Positions 34,162-44,219 of a DNA stretch of 64,000 nt are shown piece after piece. The DNA comes from Rubrivivax sp. (lineage in GTDB: Bacteria; Pseudomonadota; Gammaproteobacteria; Burkholderiales; Burkholderiaceae_C), in contig JAHBZS010000020.1 of the NCBI GenBank assembly GCA_019635285.1, forward strand, positions 1-64,000, in the 5' to 3' direction. The notes under the pieces were generated by a model, which saw nothing but the letters and a program-made list of their open reading frames with translations, did no database searches and was not told the origin of the DNA. How positions within the stretch are numbered: position 1 is the first letter of the stretch; every line of letters starts with the position of its first letter. The position numbers were made by a program, and so were the translations under genes.

Positions 34162-35105
34162 AGGCCGAGGCGTGGCGGCAAGACAAGCTCGATGAGGGCC
34201 CAAGGCGCACCTGGAACGACGCCGTCGTCCGATGGTGTGCGGAACAGTCCCACAAGGCGACTGCCGAGGAAGACAAGGCAAAGCTGCGTTGGCTTGATCG
34301 CTACCTAGGCAACAAGCTGCTCGACAGCATCAACCGCGACATGATCGAACAAGTCATACGAGCAAAGCAAGCGGACAGGTGCAGCAATGCCACCGTCAAC
34401 CGCACGCTCGCCCTCGTGCGCTCGATCTTGCGCAAGTGCGCGCGCGAGTGGCAATGGCTGGACCGCGCGCCGGCGGTGCGGATGCTAAAGGAGCCGACGC
34501 GACGCATTCGCTACCTGACACACGAGGAAGCTGATCGGCTGCTGGCCGAGCTGCCCACGCACCTGCGCGACATGGCGGCCTTCAGTCTCGAGTCGGGCCT
34601 TCGCGCGGCCAACGTCACGGGTCTGCGCTGGTCAGCGGTGGACCTTAACCGCAGACTGGCCTGGGTGCATCCCGACGAAGCAAAGGCGCGAAAGGCGATA
34701 CCGGTGCCGTTAAATGGCGAAGCCGTGTCGATCCTGCAAAAGCAGATCGGCAAGCACCTGGATCACGTGTTCACGTTCAAGGGTCAACCTGTCGAACAAT
34801 TGAGCACGGCCGCCTGGTACAAGGCGCTGAAGCGTGCTGGCATCGAGAACTTCCGCTGGCACGACCTGCGTCACACTTGGGCTAGCTGGCATGTTCAGAG
34901 CGGCACGCCACTGCACGTGTTGCAGGAGCTGGGAGGCTGGGCGAGCTACGCGATGGTTCAGCGCTACGCCCATCTCGCCGCCGACCATCTCGCGCCTTGG
35001 GCCGAGCGCCTGGCGCGGTCGCGTGGAGATCGCGGCACAAATCCGTCACAACCGACGGAAAGCGGCAACGACTCGCGTGTGCTTGCATCACGCAAGTCGT
35101 TGTGA
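34038..35105 (+). CDS. Tyrosine-type site-specific integrase
   Basis: 355 residues. The N-terminal arm-type/core-binding SAM-like region spans about 1-150. The catalytic domain has R189 in SLESGLRAANVTGLRW, H275-x2-R278 in WHDLRHTWASW, W301 in LGGWASYAMV, and the nucleophile Y310 in QRYAHLA, with a likely lysine in EAKARKAIPVP. All conserved catalytic positions are therefore filled and the enzyme looks intact. The stop lies only 14 bases from the 3' end of a tRNA-Lys gene, the classical attachment site. Base composition is noticeably less GC-rich than in its neighbours. No phage structural gene is seen, which suggests an integrative island rather than a prophage. Confidence 0.93.
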   Translation: MAIRKRGAVWWIDFTTPSGERIRRSAETGDKTEAQEYHDRLKAEAWRQDKLDEGPRRTWNDAVVRWCAEQSHKATAEEDKAKLRWLDRYLGNKLLDSINRDMIEQVIRAKQADRCSNATVNRTLALVRSILRKCAREWQWLDRAPAVRMLKEPTRRIRYLTHEEADRLLAELPTHLRDMAAFSLESGLRAANVTGLRWSAVDLNRRLAWVHPDEAKARKAIPVPLNGEAVSILQKQIGKHLDHVFTFKGQPVEQLSTAAWYKALKRAGIENFRWHDLRHTWASWHVQSGTPLHVLQELGGWASYAMVQRYAHLAADHLAPWAERLARSRGDRGTNPSQPTESGNDSRVLASRKSL

Positions 35106-35119
35106 ACACAGAGAAAATT

Positions 35120-35195
35120 TGGTGGGCCCTGAAGGATTCGAACCTTCGACCAACGGATTAAGAGTCCGCTGCTCTACCAACTGAGCTAAGGACCC
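35120..35195 (-). tRNA. tRNA-Lys (anticodon CTT)
   Basis: 76 bases on the minus strand from GGGTCCT to the encoded CCA. The acceptor stem GGGTCCT/AGGGCCC pairs with one G-T. The D-arm is AGCTCAGTTGGTAGAGC, the anticodon loop is ACTCTTAATC giving CTT, and the T-arm is GGTTCGAATCC. It is the second gene of a tRNA-Lys pair. Its 3' end faces the integrase gene 14 bases away and probably contains the attachment core. Confidence 0.95.
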
Positions 35196-35210
35196 GCTCG
35201 ATGACTCGAG

Positions 35211-35286
35211 TGGTGGGTTGTGCAGGATTCGAACCTGCGACCAACGGATTAAAAGTCCGCTGCTCTACCGACTGAGCTAACAACCC
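35211..35286 (-). tRNA. tRNA-Lys (anticodon TTT)
   Basis: 76 bases on the minus strand with encoded CCA. Acceptor stem GGGTTGT/ACAACCC is perfect. The anticodon loop ACTTTTAATC gives TTT, and the T-loop is GGTTCGAATCC. It lies 15 bases upstream of the tRNA-Lys(CTT) gene. The two are likely transcribed together from the promoter at 35303-35308. Confidence 0.96.
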
Positions 35287-35302
35287 GTCTGTAGAGGCGC
35301 GC

Positions 35303-35308
35303 ATTATA
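35303..35308 (-). promoter_or_regulatory. -10 box of the tRNA-Lys operon promoter
   Basis: On the minus strand the sequence is TATAAT, a perfect sigma-70 -10 hexamer preceded by GGC and followed by the GC-rich discriminator GCGCGCC. It lies 16 bases before the first tRNA. The discriminator is the type linked to stringent control of stable RNA genes. A -35 element is poor (GGAACC at 17 bases). Confidence 0.7.
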
Positions 35309-35318
35309 GCCACGCCAT

Positions 35319-36092
35319 TCAGCCCGGTTCCGGCAGGCCCGCCATCAGTTGTGCCAGAGCCTCGCCGGCCGCCACCAGACCGAAGGTCGCCGTGACGGTC
35401 ACGCTCGATCCATAGCCGGCGCAGTTAAGCGTGCCGTCGCTGGCACAGGCGTCAGCCGGCGATGACACCGCTTCGCGCGAGAACACGCAACGCAGCCCGA
35501 TGCGCCCCTGCCGCGCCGCGCCGTACGTGCGACGCAGGCGCTGGCGCAGCGACGCCAGCAGCGGGTCGTGGGTGACCTCGGCCAGGTCCTGCACGTCCAC
35601 GCGCTGCGCCTGGCGCTTGCCGCCGGCCGCGCCCACGGTGACGAAAGCGTGTTGGCCCGCCAGTGCCCAGGCGGCCAGCGCCGTCTTCGCCTTCGCCTGG
35701 TCGCAGGCGTCGATGACCACGTCGATGCCGGGCGGCAGCAGCGCGGGCCAGTTGTGCTCGTCGACGAACTCCTCGACCGGCATCACTTCGCAGCCGGGGT
35801 GGATGTCGGCGATGCGCTCGCGCAGCGCCAGCACCTTGGCCTGGCCCAGCGTGCGGCCCAGCGCCTGCACCTGGCGGTTGACGTTGCTTTCGGCCACGTG
35901 GTCCAGGTCGATCAGCGCCAGCGCGGCGACGCCGCTGCGCGCCAGCGCCTCGGCTGCCCAGGAGCCGACGCCGCCCACGCCGACCACGGCCACGCGCGCG
36001 GCCCGCAGCCGCGCGTAGCCCGCATCGCCGTACAGGCGGCGCAGCCCACCGAAGCGGCGCTCCAGATCGGCGTCGAGCGTGTCGCTGTGCAT
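35319..36092 (-). CDS. tcdA: tRNA threonylcarbamoyladenosine dehydratase (TcdA/CsdL)
   Basis: 257 residues from ATG 36092; an in-frame GTG at 36119 would add nine residues. E1/ThiF-like adenylating fold: VAVVGVGGVGSWAAEALARSG (nucleotide loop), ALIDLDHVAESNVNRQVQAL, DVVIDACDQAKAKTALAAW. The C-terminal part includes RCVFSREAVSSPADA. TcdA uses ATP to cyclise the t6A modification next to the anticodon to ct6A. It stands as its own unit between the tRNA genes and cpoB. Confidence 0.93.
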   Translation of the reverse strand: MHSDTLDADLERRFGGLRRLYGDAGYARLRAARVAVVGVGGVGSWAAEALARSGVAALALIDLDHVAESNVNRQVQALGRTLGQAKVLALRERIADIHPGCEVMPVEEFVDEHNWPALLPPGIDVVIDACDQAKAKTALAAWALAGQHAFVTVGAAGGKRQAQRVDVQDLAEVTHDPLLASLRQRLRRTYGAARQGRIGLRCVFSREAVSSPADACASDGTLNCAGYGSSVTVTATFGLVAAGEALAQLMAGLPEPG

Positions 36093-36141
36093 CACAGGCT
36101 GCGCTGCGGCAGCGTCCACGTTGCAGCGGCCGAAGGCCGGC

Positions 36142-36918
36142 TCACTTCAACGCCGCCAGCCGCTCCTTGCCGGCGATCGCCGCCTCGGACTTGGGGTAGG
36201 CCTTGATCAGTTCGTCCAGCGTCTTGCGCGCGCCGGCCTTGTCTTTCATCTCTGCCTGGCTGTTGGCGATGGCCAGCATTGCCTCGCTCGCACGCTCGTT
36301 GTCCGGCGCCTTGGCCAGGAAGGCGCGGAAGGCGTCGATGGCGCCTTTGTAGTCGCGCTTGCCGTACAGCGCATTGCCTTGCCAGTAGCGCGCCGACGCG
36401 CCATAGCCGCTGGCCGGCCAGCGGGCCTGGAAGGCGCCGAAGGCCATCGCCGCCTTGTCGAAGTCCCCCGCGCGCAGCTGCGCCAGCGCGGCTTCGTACT
36501 GCCGCTTCTCTTCGGGGTCGGCATCGAACTCGCGGCCGTCGACCGACACCTTCTGCGGCTCCATCTTGCGCAGCCGGTCGTCCACCGCCTGGGCCAGGTC
36601 GCGCTGCTTGCGCTGCAGTTCGGACACGTCGCGCAGCAGCTGCTCGTTGCTGCCGCGCAAGCGGGCCATCTCGGCGCGGGCGGACTCCAGCTGGCCGTTG
36701 AGCTCGAGCAGGCTGCGGCGCAGCGTCTGCAGCTGCTCGTTCAACTCGGCCTGCCGCACCTTGGCCTGCTCGTCGCTGGCCGCGAGCCGCGTGCGCAACT
36801 CGAGGATGGCCTTGCGCGCGTCGTCGTCGGCGAACAGCTGCGCGTGGGCAGGCAGCAGCCAGCAGCCGACGACCAGCGCCGCGAACGCCAGGCGCAACCC
36901 ACGCAGCCGAGCGGCCAT
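36142..36918 (-). CDS. cpoB: Cell division coordinator CpoB (tol-pal system protein YbgF)
   Basis: 258 residues. The signal peptide ends near LLPAHAQLFADDD, then a coiled coil spans about 30-120 (heptads such as LRRSLLELNGQLESARAEMA), followed by TPR repeats (QYEAALAQLRAGDFDKAAMA, YWQGNALYGKRDYKGAIDAF). CpoB is periplasmic, trimerises through the coiled coil, and links Tol-Pal constriction to peptidoglycan synthesis by PBP1B. It follows pal by 3 bases, so the two are one transcript with tolB. Confidence 0.93.
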   Translation of the reverse strand: MAARLRGLRLAFAALVVGCWLLPAHAQLFADDDARKAILELRTRLAASDEQAKVRQAELNEQLQTLRRSLLELNGQLESARAEMARLRGSNEQLLRDVSELQRKQRDLAQAVDDRLRKMEPQKVSVDGREFDADPEEKRQYEAALAQLRAGDFDKAAMAFGAFQARWPASGYGASARYWQGNALYGKRDYKGAIDAFRAFLAKAPDNERASEAMLAIANSQAEMKDKAGARKTLDELIKAYPKSEAAIAGKERLAALK

Positions 36919-36921
36919 GGC

Positions 36922-37482
36922 CTACCGGTCCTTCAGCTCGACGCGGCGGTTCTTGGCCCAGGCGGCCTCGTCGCTGCCCTGCACCGCCGGCTTCTCTTCG
37001 CCGAAGCTCACCGCTTCGAGCTGGTTGTCCTGCACGCCCAGCAGCACCAGTGTGCGCAGCACCGCATCGGCGCGCTTCTGACCCAGCGCCAGGTTGTATT
37101 CACGGCCGCCGCGCTCGTCGGTGTGGCCCTCCAGCATCATGCGCTTGCTGCGATTGGCGCTCAGCGCCTTGGCATGCGCCTCGAGCATCGGCCGGTATTC
37201 GTCCTTGACGACGAAGCTGTCGAAGTCGAAGAGCACCACGCGCTGCGCCAGCAAGCCGGTGGCCGCGCCAGCGCCCGCACCGGACTTGGACAGGTCCACC
37301 GTGGCGACGCCGGATTGCGAGGTGCCGCTGCCGGCGGCACCGCCAGCGCCAGCGCCCGCGCCGGCGGCCGGCACGTTGCGGCTTTCGACAGGCGCCTCGT
37401 CCAGCTTGGTCGAGCTGCAGCCGGCCAGCAGCACGGACAACGCCAAGGCGCTGCCGGCAAGGATGCGGTGGGTTCTGGACAT
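36922..37482 (-). CDS. pal: Peptidoglycan-associated lipoprotein Pal
   Basis: 186 residues from ATG 37482, preceded by AGGAGGAAG. The lipoprotein signal is SVLLAGCSS, with the lipidated Cys at about residue 22. A Gly/Ala-rich linker (AAGAGAGAGGAAGSGTSQ) leads to the OmpA-like domain: FDFDSFVVKDEY, RMMLEGHTDERGGREYNLAL, QKRADAVLRTL. Pal is anchored in the outer membrane and grips peptidoglycan. It binds TolB (next gene upstream) during constriction. Confidence 0.95.
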   Translation of the reverse strand: MSRTHRILAGSALALSVLLAGCSSTKLDEAPVESRNVPAAGAGAGAGGAAGSGTSQSGVATVDLSKSGAGAGAATGLLAQRVVLFDFDSFVVKDEYRPMLEAHAKALSANRSKRMMLEGHTDERGGREYNLALGQKRADAVLRTLVLLGVQDNQLEAVSFGEEKPAVQGSDEAAWAKNRRVELKDR

Positions 37483-37521
37483 GATGCTTCCTCCTGTCAA
37501 AGTTGATTTGCTGCGCCGCCT

Positions 37522-38862
37522 TCAGCGGCCGAACGGGCCCCAGGCCGGCTCGCGCATGTCGGCGCCGGTGGTCAGCAAGCGGCTCTTGATCTTGCCGTCC
37601 AGCGTGGTCGTCATCAGCACGTCGCGGCCGCCGGCGCGGCTGGTATAGACCAGCAGGCGGCCGTTGGGCGCAAAGCTGGGGCTCTCGTCGTCGTTGGTGT
37701 CGGTGATCATGGTCGGCGAGCCGCCCGCCAGTTCCTGCACCGTGAGCTTGAAGGCCGAGCCGCCCTGGCGCGTGATGTAGGCCAGCATGCGGCCGTCGGG
37801 GCTGATCGCCGGGCTGATGTTGTAGCTGCCCGAGAAGGTCACGCGCTCGGCATTGCCGCCGGCCACCGGCATGCGGTAGATCTGCGGGCCGCCGCCGCGG
37901 TCGCTGACGAAGTAGATCTGCCGGCCATCGGGCGTGAACACCGGCTCGGTGTCGATGGACGGGCTGTTGGTCAGCCGGCGCGGCGTGCCGCCGTCGCGCG
38001 ACATCAGGTACAGCTGGGCCACCGCATCGCGCGACAGCGTCAGCGCCAGGTCGCGGCCGTCCGGCGACCAGGCCGGCGCGCTGTTCGAGCCACGGAAATC
38101 GGCCAGCTTGCGGCGCTGGCCGCTGCTGATGTCCTGCACCCAGACCACGGCCTTCTGGCTCTCGAAGGACACGTAGGCCAGTTCCTTGCCGTTGGGCGAC
38201 CAGGCCGGCGAGATGATCGGGTCGGGGCTCGCCAGCGCGACTTGCCCGCCCTCGCCGTCGGCGTCGGTGACGTGCAGCGAAAAGCGGTTGCCGGCCTTGG
38301 TGACGTAGGCGATGCGCGTGGAGAACACGCCGCGCTCGCCGGTCAGGTTCTGGTAGATGGAGTCGGCGATGCGGTGCGCCGCCAGGCGCATGTCGGCCGG
38401 CAGCGCGGCGTGGCTCTGGCCTAGCAGTTCTTCGCCGCGCACCAGGTCCCACAGCTTGAAGCGCACGTCGAAGCGGCCGTCGGCCAGGCGCGACACCGAG
38501 CCCACCGCCAGCGCATCGGCGCCGCGGCCGCGCCACTCGGCCAGGTTGATGCGGCTGCTTTCGTCCAGGTTGCCGGGCAAGTCCACGATGCGGAACAGGC
38601 CGCTGCGCTGCAGGTCGGCGCGGATCACCGAGGCCACGGCCACCGGCGAGGCGCCTTCGTCGCGGAAGGTGGCCACGGCCACGGGAATCTGCGTGCCGCC
38701 GATGCCGGTGATTTCGACGCGGAACTGTGCGGCAGCCGGTGCGGCCGCTGCGGCGGCCACCGCGCCGATGAAGCGGCGGCGCGGCCAGGCGGGGGAAATA
38801 TCGGGTCGCGTGCTTCGGGTCACTGAGCAGACAGTCGGTTGTTCATCGGTGGCGCATTGCAT
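37522..38862 (-). CDS. tolB: Tol-Pal system beta-propeller protein TolB
   Basis: 446 residues. The N-terminal signal contains PRRRFIGAVAAAAAAPAAAQ, a twin-arginine-like pattern. Then come the TolB N-domain (FRVEITGIGGTQIPVAVATF, FRIVDLPGNLD) and a six-bladed propeller with repeats such as ISPAWSPNGKELAYVSFES, APAWSPDGRDLALTLS and TEPVFTPDGRQIYFVSDRGG. TolB is periplasmic and cycles between Pal and TolA. The start at 38862 is the only ATG upstream of the signal. tolQRA do not lie upstream, where a divergent msbA gene starts instead. Confidence 0.94.
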   Translation of the reverse strand: MQCATDEQPTVCSVTRSTRPDISPAWPRRRFIGAVAAAAAAPAAAQFRVEITGIGGTQIPVAVATFRDEGASPVAVASVIRADLQRSGLFRIVDLPGNLDESSRINLAEWRGRGADALAVGSVSRLADGRFDVRFKLWDLVRGEELLGQSHAALPADMRLAAHRIADSIYQNLTGERGVFSTRIAYVTKAGNRFSLHVTDADGEGGQVALASPDPIISPAWSPNGKELAYVSFESQKAVVWVQDISSGQRRKLADFRGSNSAPAWSPDGRDLALTLSRDAVAQLYLMSRDGGTPRRLTNSPSIDTEPVFTPDGRQIYFVSDRGGGPQIYRMPVAGGNAERVTFSGSYNISPAISPDGRMLAYITRQGGSAFKLTVQELAGGSPTMITDTNDDESPSFAPNGRLLVYTSRAGGRDVLMTTTLDGKIKSRLLTTGADMREPAWGPFGR

Positions 38863-39005
38863 AGAGCGCGGCGCGCGGCCACAGTTCCCTCGGCAGGCGC
38901 CTCACCAGCCCTGGCGGCCGATTGTAGGCAAGCCCGGCAGGCCGCCCTCCAGCCAGCACGCGATAATCATGGGTACGAGCTGCGCAGCGCGGCCTGTCGC
39001 ACCCC

Positions 39006-40762
<1,757 letters not shown>

Positions 40763-40766
<4 letters not shown>

Positions 40767-41350
40767 AACCCACGATCAGCCGCTACCCCGTGCCCGAGCT
40801 GAAGGACCTGCCCGAGGACCTGCGCACGCGCATCCTCGAGGTGCAGGACAAGGCCGGCTTCGTGCCCAACGTGTTCCTGGCGCTGGCCCACCGTCCGGCC
40901 GAATGGCGCGCCTTCATGGCCTACCACGACGCGCTGCTGCTCAAGGACACCGGGTCCTTGAGCAAGGGCGAGCGCGAGATGATCATCGTCGCCACCTCGG
41001 CCGCCAACCAGTGCCTGTACTGCGTGGTCGCGCACGGCGCGATCCTGCGCGTCTACGAGAAGAAACCGCTGATCGCCGACCAGCTGGCCACCAACTACCG
41101 CAAGGCCGACATCACGCCGCGCCAGCGCGCCATGCTCGACTTCGCGATGAAGGTCTGCACGAACTCGGCCGCCGTCGAGGAAGCCGACTTCGAAGCGCTG
41201 CGCGCCCACGGCTTCGACGACGAGGACATCTGGGACATCGGCGCGATCACTGCCTTCTTCGGGCTGAGCAACCGCATCGCCAACCTGAGCGGCATGCGCC
41301 CGAACGACGAGTTCTACCTGATGGGCCGCGTGCCGAGAGAAAAGAAGTAG
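40763..41350 (+). CDS. AhpD-family peroxidase-related protein
   Basis: 195 residues. The CxxC redox pair C84/C87 with H91 (ANQCLYCVVAHG) and a preceding acidic residue E71 in KGEREMIIVAT form the AhpD/CMD catalytic signature. The protein is the longer peroxidase-related type, with RKADITPRQRAMLDFAMKVC and a C-terminal DEFYLMGRVPREKK. AhpD-like proteins reduce peroxides or disulphides. Translation is coupled to msbA by the ATGA overlap, a pairing with no obvious functional reason. Confidence 0.87.
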
Positions 41351-41372
41351 CCGCAGGCAATGCGGCATTCAT

Positions 41373-41497
41373 CCCCCGGGGGAAACGTCGCCGCAGGCGA
41401 CGAGGGGGCGCGGCGGTGAGAAGCGGGCCGAACCCGATCCGGGTCCCCCGGTCGGGTTCGGTGCCCCCTCGGGGGGCGGCCGCCAGGCGGCCGGGGG
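41373..41497. repeat. Tail-to-tail GC-rich hairpin repeats between converging genes
   Basis: Three palindromic blocks lie between the AhpD-like and class II aldolase stops: CCCCCGGGGG with GTCGCCGCAGGCGAC (41373-41411), a 10-base stem CCGAACCCGA/TCGGGTTCGG (41428-41461), and GGTGCCCCCT followed by GGCCGCCAGGCGGCC and GGGGG (41460-41497). The last block has a relative after hemF at 49098-49137. They lie directly after stop codons and can form strong hairpins, so a bidirectional terminator or REP-like element is likely. Confidence 0.7.
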
Positions 41498-41498
41498 C

Positions 41499-42254
41499 TC
41501 AGGTCTTGTAGCTGGGATCCATGCGATCCAGCTTGCGCAGCAGCGCCGGCCACGCCAGGTTCGCGCCCATGCCCGCGGTGGCGGTCTTCATCACCTGCGA
41601 CAGGCCCTGCAGGATCGCCGGATTCACCTGCACCAGCTCGCCGCCGGCCTGCGCGTCGATCTGGATGTGGCAGGTGTTCTCGAAGGTGTACATGTGCAGG
41701 AAGGCGTCGGGGATGGTGCGGCCGACGGTCAGCAGACCGTGGTTGCGCAGCATCAGGTAGTTGGCCGTGCCCAGGTCGGCCTGCAGGCGCGGCTTCTCGT
41801 CGTCGCGCAACGCCACGCCTTCGTAGTCGTGATAGCCCAGCGACGAAAGCACGAAGGTGCTCTGCTGGCTGATCGGCAGCACGCCGCACTTCTGCGCGCT
41901 GACGGCGACGCCGGCTCGCGAATGCGTGTGCAGCACGCAGCCGGCATCGTCGCGCACCGCATGGATGGCGCTGTGGATGACGAAGCCCGCAGGATTCACC
42001 GGGAACGGCGACTCGCTGAGCTTGTTGCAGTGCTGGTCGACCTTGACCAACGACGACGCGGTGATCTCGTCGAACATCAGGCCGTAGGGGTTGATCAGGA
42101 AGTGGTGCTCGGGCCCGGGGATGCGCGCGCTGACGTGCGTGAACACCAGGTCGCTCCAGCCGTAGGCGGCCACCAGGCGGTAGCAGGCGGCGAGGTCACA
42201 GCGCAGCTGCCATTCCTCGGCGCTGACGACTTCCTTCATCGAGGCAATATGCAT
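41499..42254 (-). CDS. Class II aldolase/adducin-family protein
   Basis: 251 residues. The family core includes ACYRLVAAYGWSDLVFTHVS, PEHHFLINPYGLMFDEITAS, the zinc-ligand pair in CVLHTHSRAGVAVSAQ and a third histidine in LMLRNHGLLTVG. Members include fuculose-phosphate aldolase-like enzymes and decarboxylases. The real substrate of this large, broadly distributed subgroup is unknown. It starts 43 bases after the universal stress gene upstream and ends in a hairpin repeat. Confidence 0.87.
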   Translation of the reverse strand: MHIASMKEVVSAEEWQLRCDLAACYRLVAAYGWSDLVFTHVSARIPGPEHHFLINPYGLMFDEITASSLVKVDQHCNKLSESPFPVNPAGFVIHSAIHAVRDDAGCVLHTHSRAGVAVSAQKCGVLPISQQSTFVLSSLGYHDYEGVALRDDEKPRLQADLGTANYLMLRNHGLLTVGRTIPDAFLHMYTFENTCHIQIDAQAGGELVQVNPAILQGLSQVMKTATAGMGANLAWPALLRKLDRMDPSYKT

Positions 42255-42297
42255 GGCGGTCTCCTGGATGGAAGGGCGAAGTGTAGGCCCGACACCC

Positions 42298-42720
42298 TCA
42301 GCGGATGAAGAGCAGCGGCGTCTTGCAGCGCGCCAGCACGCCCTGCGCCACCGAGCCGAGCACGGCGCTGCCCAGCGCCGAATGGCCGTGCGACCCCATG
42401 ACGATCAGCGCGGGCCGCTCGCGCGCTGCTACCCGCGCGATCTGCTCCGCCGCGTGGCCCGGGGCATAGGCGCTGCGCACCGACCAGCCCTGCTTCTGCG
42501 CAAAGGCCAGCGGCGCGCGCAGCACGCCCTGCGCCTCTTCCTGGTAGTAGCCCAGCAGCGTCTTGCGGTCGACGAAGGCCGCCGCCCGCCCCGACAGCGC
42601 CGGCACCGCGGTGAACAGCAGGTAGTCGTGCCCGCTGCCCAGCAGTTCGTCGTGCGCGGCGATGTAGCTGAGCATGCGCCGGGTGTACTTGCTGCCGTCC
42701 ACCGGAAGCAGGATCTTCAT
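42298..42720 (-). CDS. Universal stress protein (UspA family)
   Basis: 140 residues, a single USP domain: MKILLPVDGSKYTRRMLSYI at the start and the ATP-binding motif VMGSHGHSALGSAVLGSVAQ (G-x2-G-x9-G-S) near the end. USPs of this class bind ATP and respond to starvation or redox stress. It lies 22 bases after the rng stop and may be read from rng. The sequence differs clearly from the double-domain USP at 17471. Confidence 0.92.
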   Translation of the reverse strand: MKILLPVDGSKYTRRMLSYIAAHDELLGSGHDYLLFTAVPALSGRAAAFVDRKTLLGYYQEEAQGVLRAPLAFAQKQGWSVRSAYAPGHAAEQIARVAARERPALIVMGSHGHSALGSAVLGSVAQGVLARCKTPLLFIR

Positions 42721-42742
42721 CGTCTCTCCCTTTCGTGGTTGT

Positions 42743-44206
42743 CTACATCAGCACGATGTCGTATTGCTCCGGGTTCATCGACGGCTCGGTGCTCAACGAG
42801 ATCGGCTTGCCGATGAATTCGCTCAGGCCCGCCAGGTGCACGCTCTCTTCGTCCAGGAACATCTCCACCACCGCCGCGCTGGCGACGATGCGGAACTCCT
42901 TCGGGTTGAACTGCCGCGCCTCGCGCAGGATCTCGCGCAGGATGTCGTAGCACACGCTGCGCGCCGTCTTCACCTGGCCGCGCCCTTCGCAGGTGGGGCA
43001 CGGCTCGCACAGCATGTGCGCCAGGCTCTCGCGCGTGCGCTTGCGCGTCAGCTCCACCAAGCCCAGCTGCGAAAAGCCGCTGACGGTGGTGCGCGTGCGG
43101 TCGCGCGCCAGCTGCTTGCGGAACTCGGCCAGCACCGCCTGCTGGTGCTCCTCGCGCGTCATGTCGATGAAGTCGACGATGACCATGCCGCCCAGGTTGC
43201 GCAGGCGCAGCTGCCGCGCGATGGCACCGGCCGCCTCGAGGTTGGTCTTGAACACCGTGTCCTCGAAGTTGCGCGCGCCGACGAAGCCGCCGGTGTTGAC
43301 GTCGATCGTCGTCATCGCCTCGGTCTGGTCGATGACCAGCGTGCCGCCGCTCTTCAGCTCCACGCGGCGCGACAGCGCGCGCACGATCTCCTCCTCGATG
43401 CCGAACAGGTCGAAGATCGGCCGTTCGCCGCGGTACAGCTCCAGCTTCGCGGCGCTGCGCGGCATGAAGGTCTCGCCGAACTGCTTGAGCTTGTCGTGCT
43501 GCAGCCCGGAGTCGATGCGGATGGCATGCGTCGCGTCGTTGGCCAGGTCGCGCAGCACGCGCTCGGCCAGGCTCAGGTCCTGGTGCAGCAGCGTGCCCGG
43601 CGGCGACGCCTGCGCGCGCTCGCGGATGCCGGCCCAGGTCTTGCGCAGGTAGGCGATGTCGTCGGCCAGCTCGGTGTCGGACGCTTCCTCGGCATTGGTG
43701 CGCAGGATGAAGCCGCCCGGCTGCTCGCCCACCAGCGCGTGCATGCGCGCGCGCAGCTGCTCGCGCGCCTCGGCCGAGCCGATCTTCTGCGAGATGCCGA
43801 TGTGCTTGTCGTGCGGCAGGAAGACCAGCATGCGCCCGGCGATGGAGATCTGCGCCGACAGCCGCGCGCCCTTGGTGCCGATCGGGTCCTTGATGACCTG
43901 CACGGTCAGCGACTGGCCTTCGAAGATCTGCCGTTCGATGGGCACCGCCGCGGCGTCGCGGCCGGGCGCGTTGGGCGGCGGGTTCAGGTCGGCCACGTGC
44001 AGGAAGGCGGCGCGGTCCAGCCCGACGTCGATGAACGCGCTCTGCATGCCCGGCAGCACACGCGCCACCTTGCCCAGGTAGACGTTGCCCACCAGGCCTC
44101 GCTCCAGCGCGCGCTCGATGTGCAGCTCCTGCACCGCGCCGTTCTCGACGATGGCCACGCGCGTCTCCTGCGGGGCCCAGTTGATGAGGATGTCCTGGCT
44201 GGCCAT
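42743..44206 (-). CDS. rng: Ribonuclease G
   Basis: 487 residues from ATG 44206 (MASQDILINWAPQETRVAIV). Features are the S1-like domain (GNVYLGKVARVLPGMQSAFI), the RNase E/G catalytic core (GGFVGARNFEDTVFKTN, GGMVIVDFIDMTREEH with Mg-binding aspartates) and the zinc-link CPTCEGRGQ. Length and lack of a long C-terminal scaffold identify RNase G rather than RNase E. It matures 16S rRNA 5' ends and processes mRNA. It lies 13 bases after maf, the usual order in Burkholderiales. Confidence 0.94.
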   Translation of the reverse strand: MASQDILINWAPQETRVAIVENGAVQELHIERALERGLVGNVYLGKVARVLPGMQSAFIDVGLDRAAFLHVADLNPPPNAPGRDAAAVPIERQIFEGQSLTVQVIKDPIGTKGARLSAQISIAGRMLVFLPHDKHIGISQKIGSAEAREQLRARMHALVGEQPGGFILRTNAEEASDTELADDIAYLRKTWAGIRERAQASPPGTLLHQDLSLAERVLRDLANDATHAIRIDSGLQHDKLKQFGETFMPRSAAKLELYRGERPIFDLFGIEEEIVRALSRRVELKSGGTLVIDQTEAMTTIDVNTGGFVGARNFEDTVFKTNLEAAGAIARQLRLRNLGGMVIVDFIDMTREEHQQAVLAEFRKQLARDRTRTTVSGFSQLGLVELTRKRTRESLAHMLCEPCPTCEGRGQVKTARSVCYDILREILREARQFNPKEFRIVASAAVVEMFLDEESVHLAGLSEFIGKPISLSTEPSMNPEQYDIVLM

Positions 44207-44219
44207 GTGGATGCGGAGT

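Noticed and set aside
33829-35105. Prophage
   Set aside because: Only an HTH protein and an integrase are present; no capsid, tail, terminase or lysis genes were seen anywhere in the window.
35120-35286. Two similar ~76-base units, considered as a repeat or CRISPR-like array
   Set aside because: They fold as complete tRNA-Lys genes with different anticodons (CTT and TTT).
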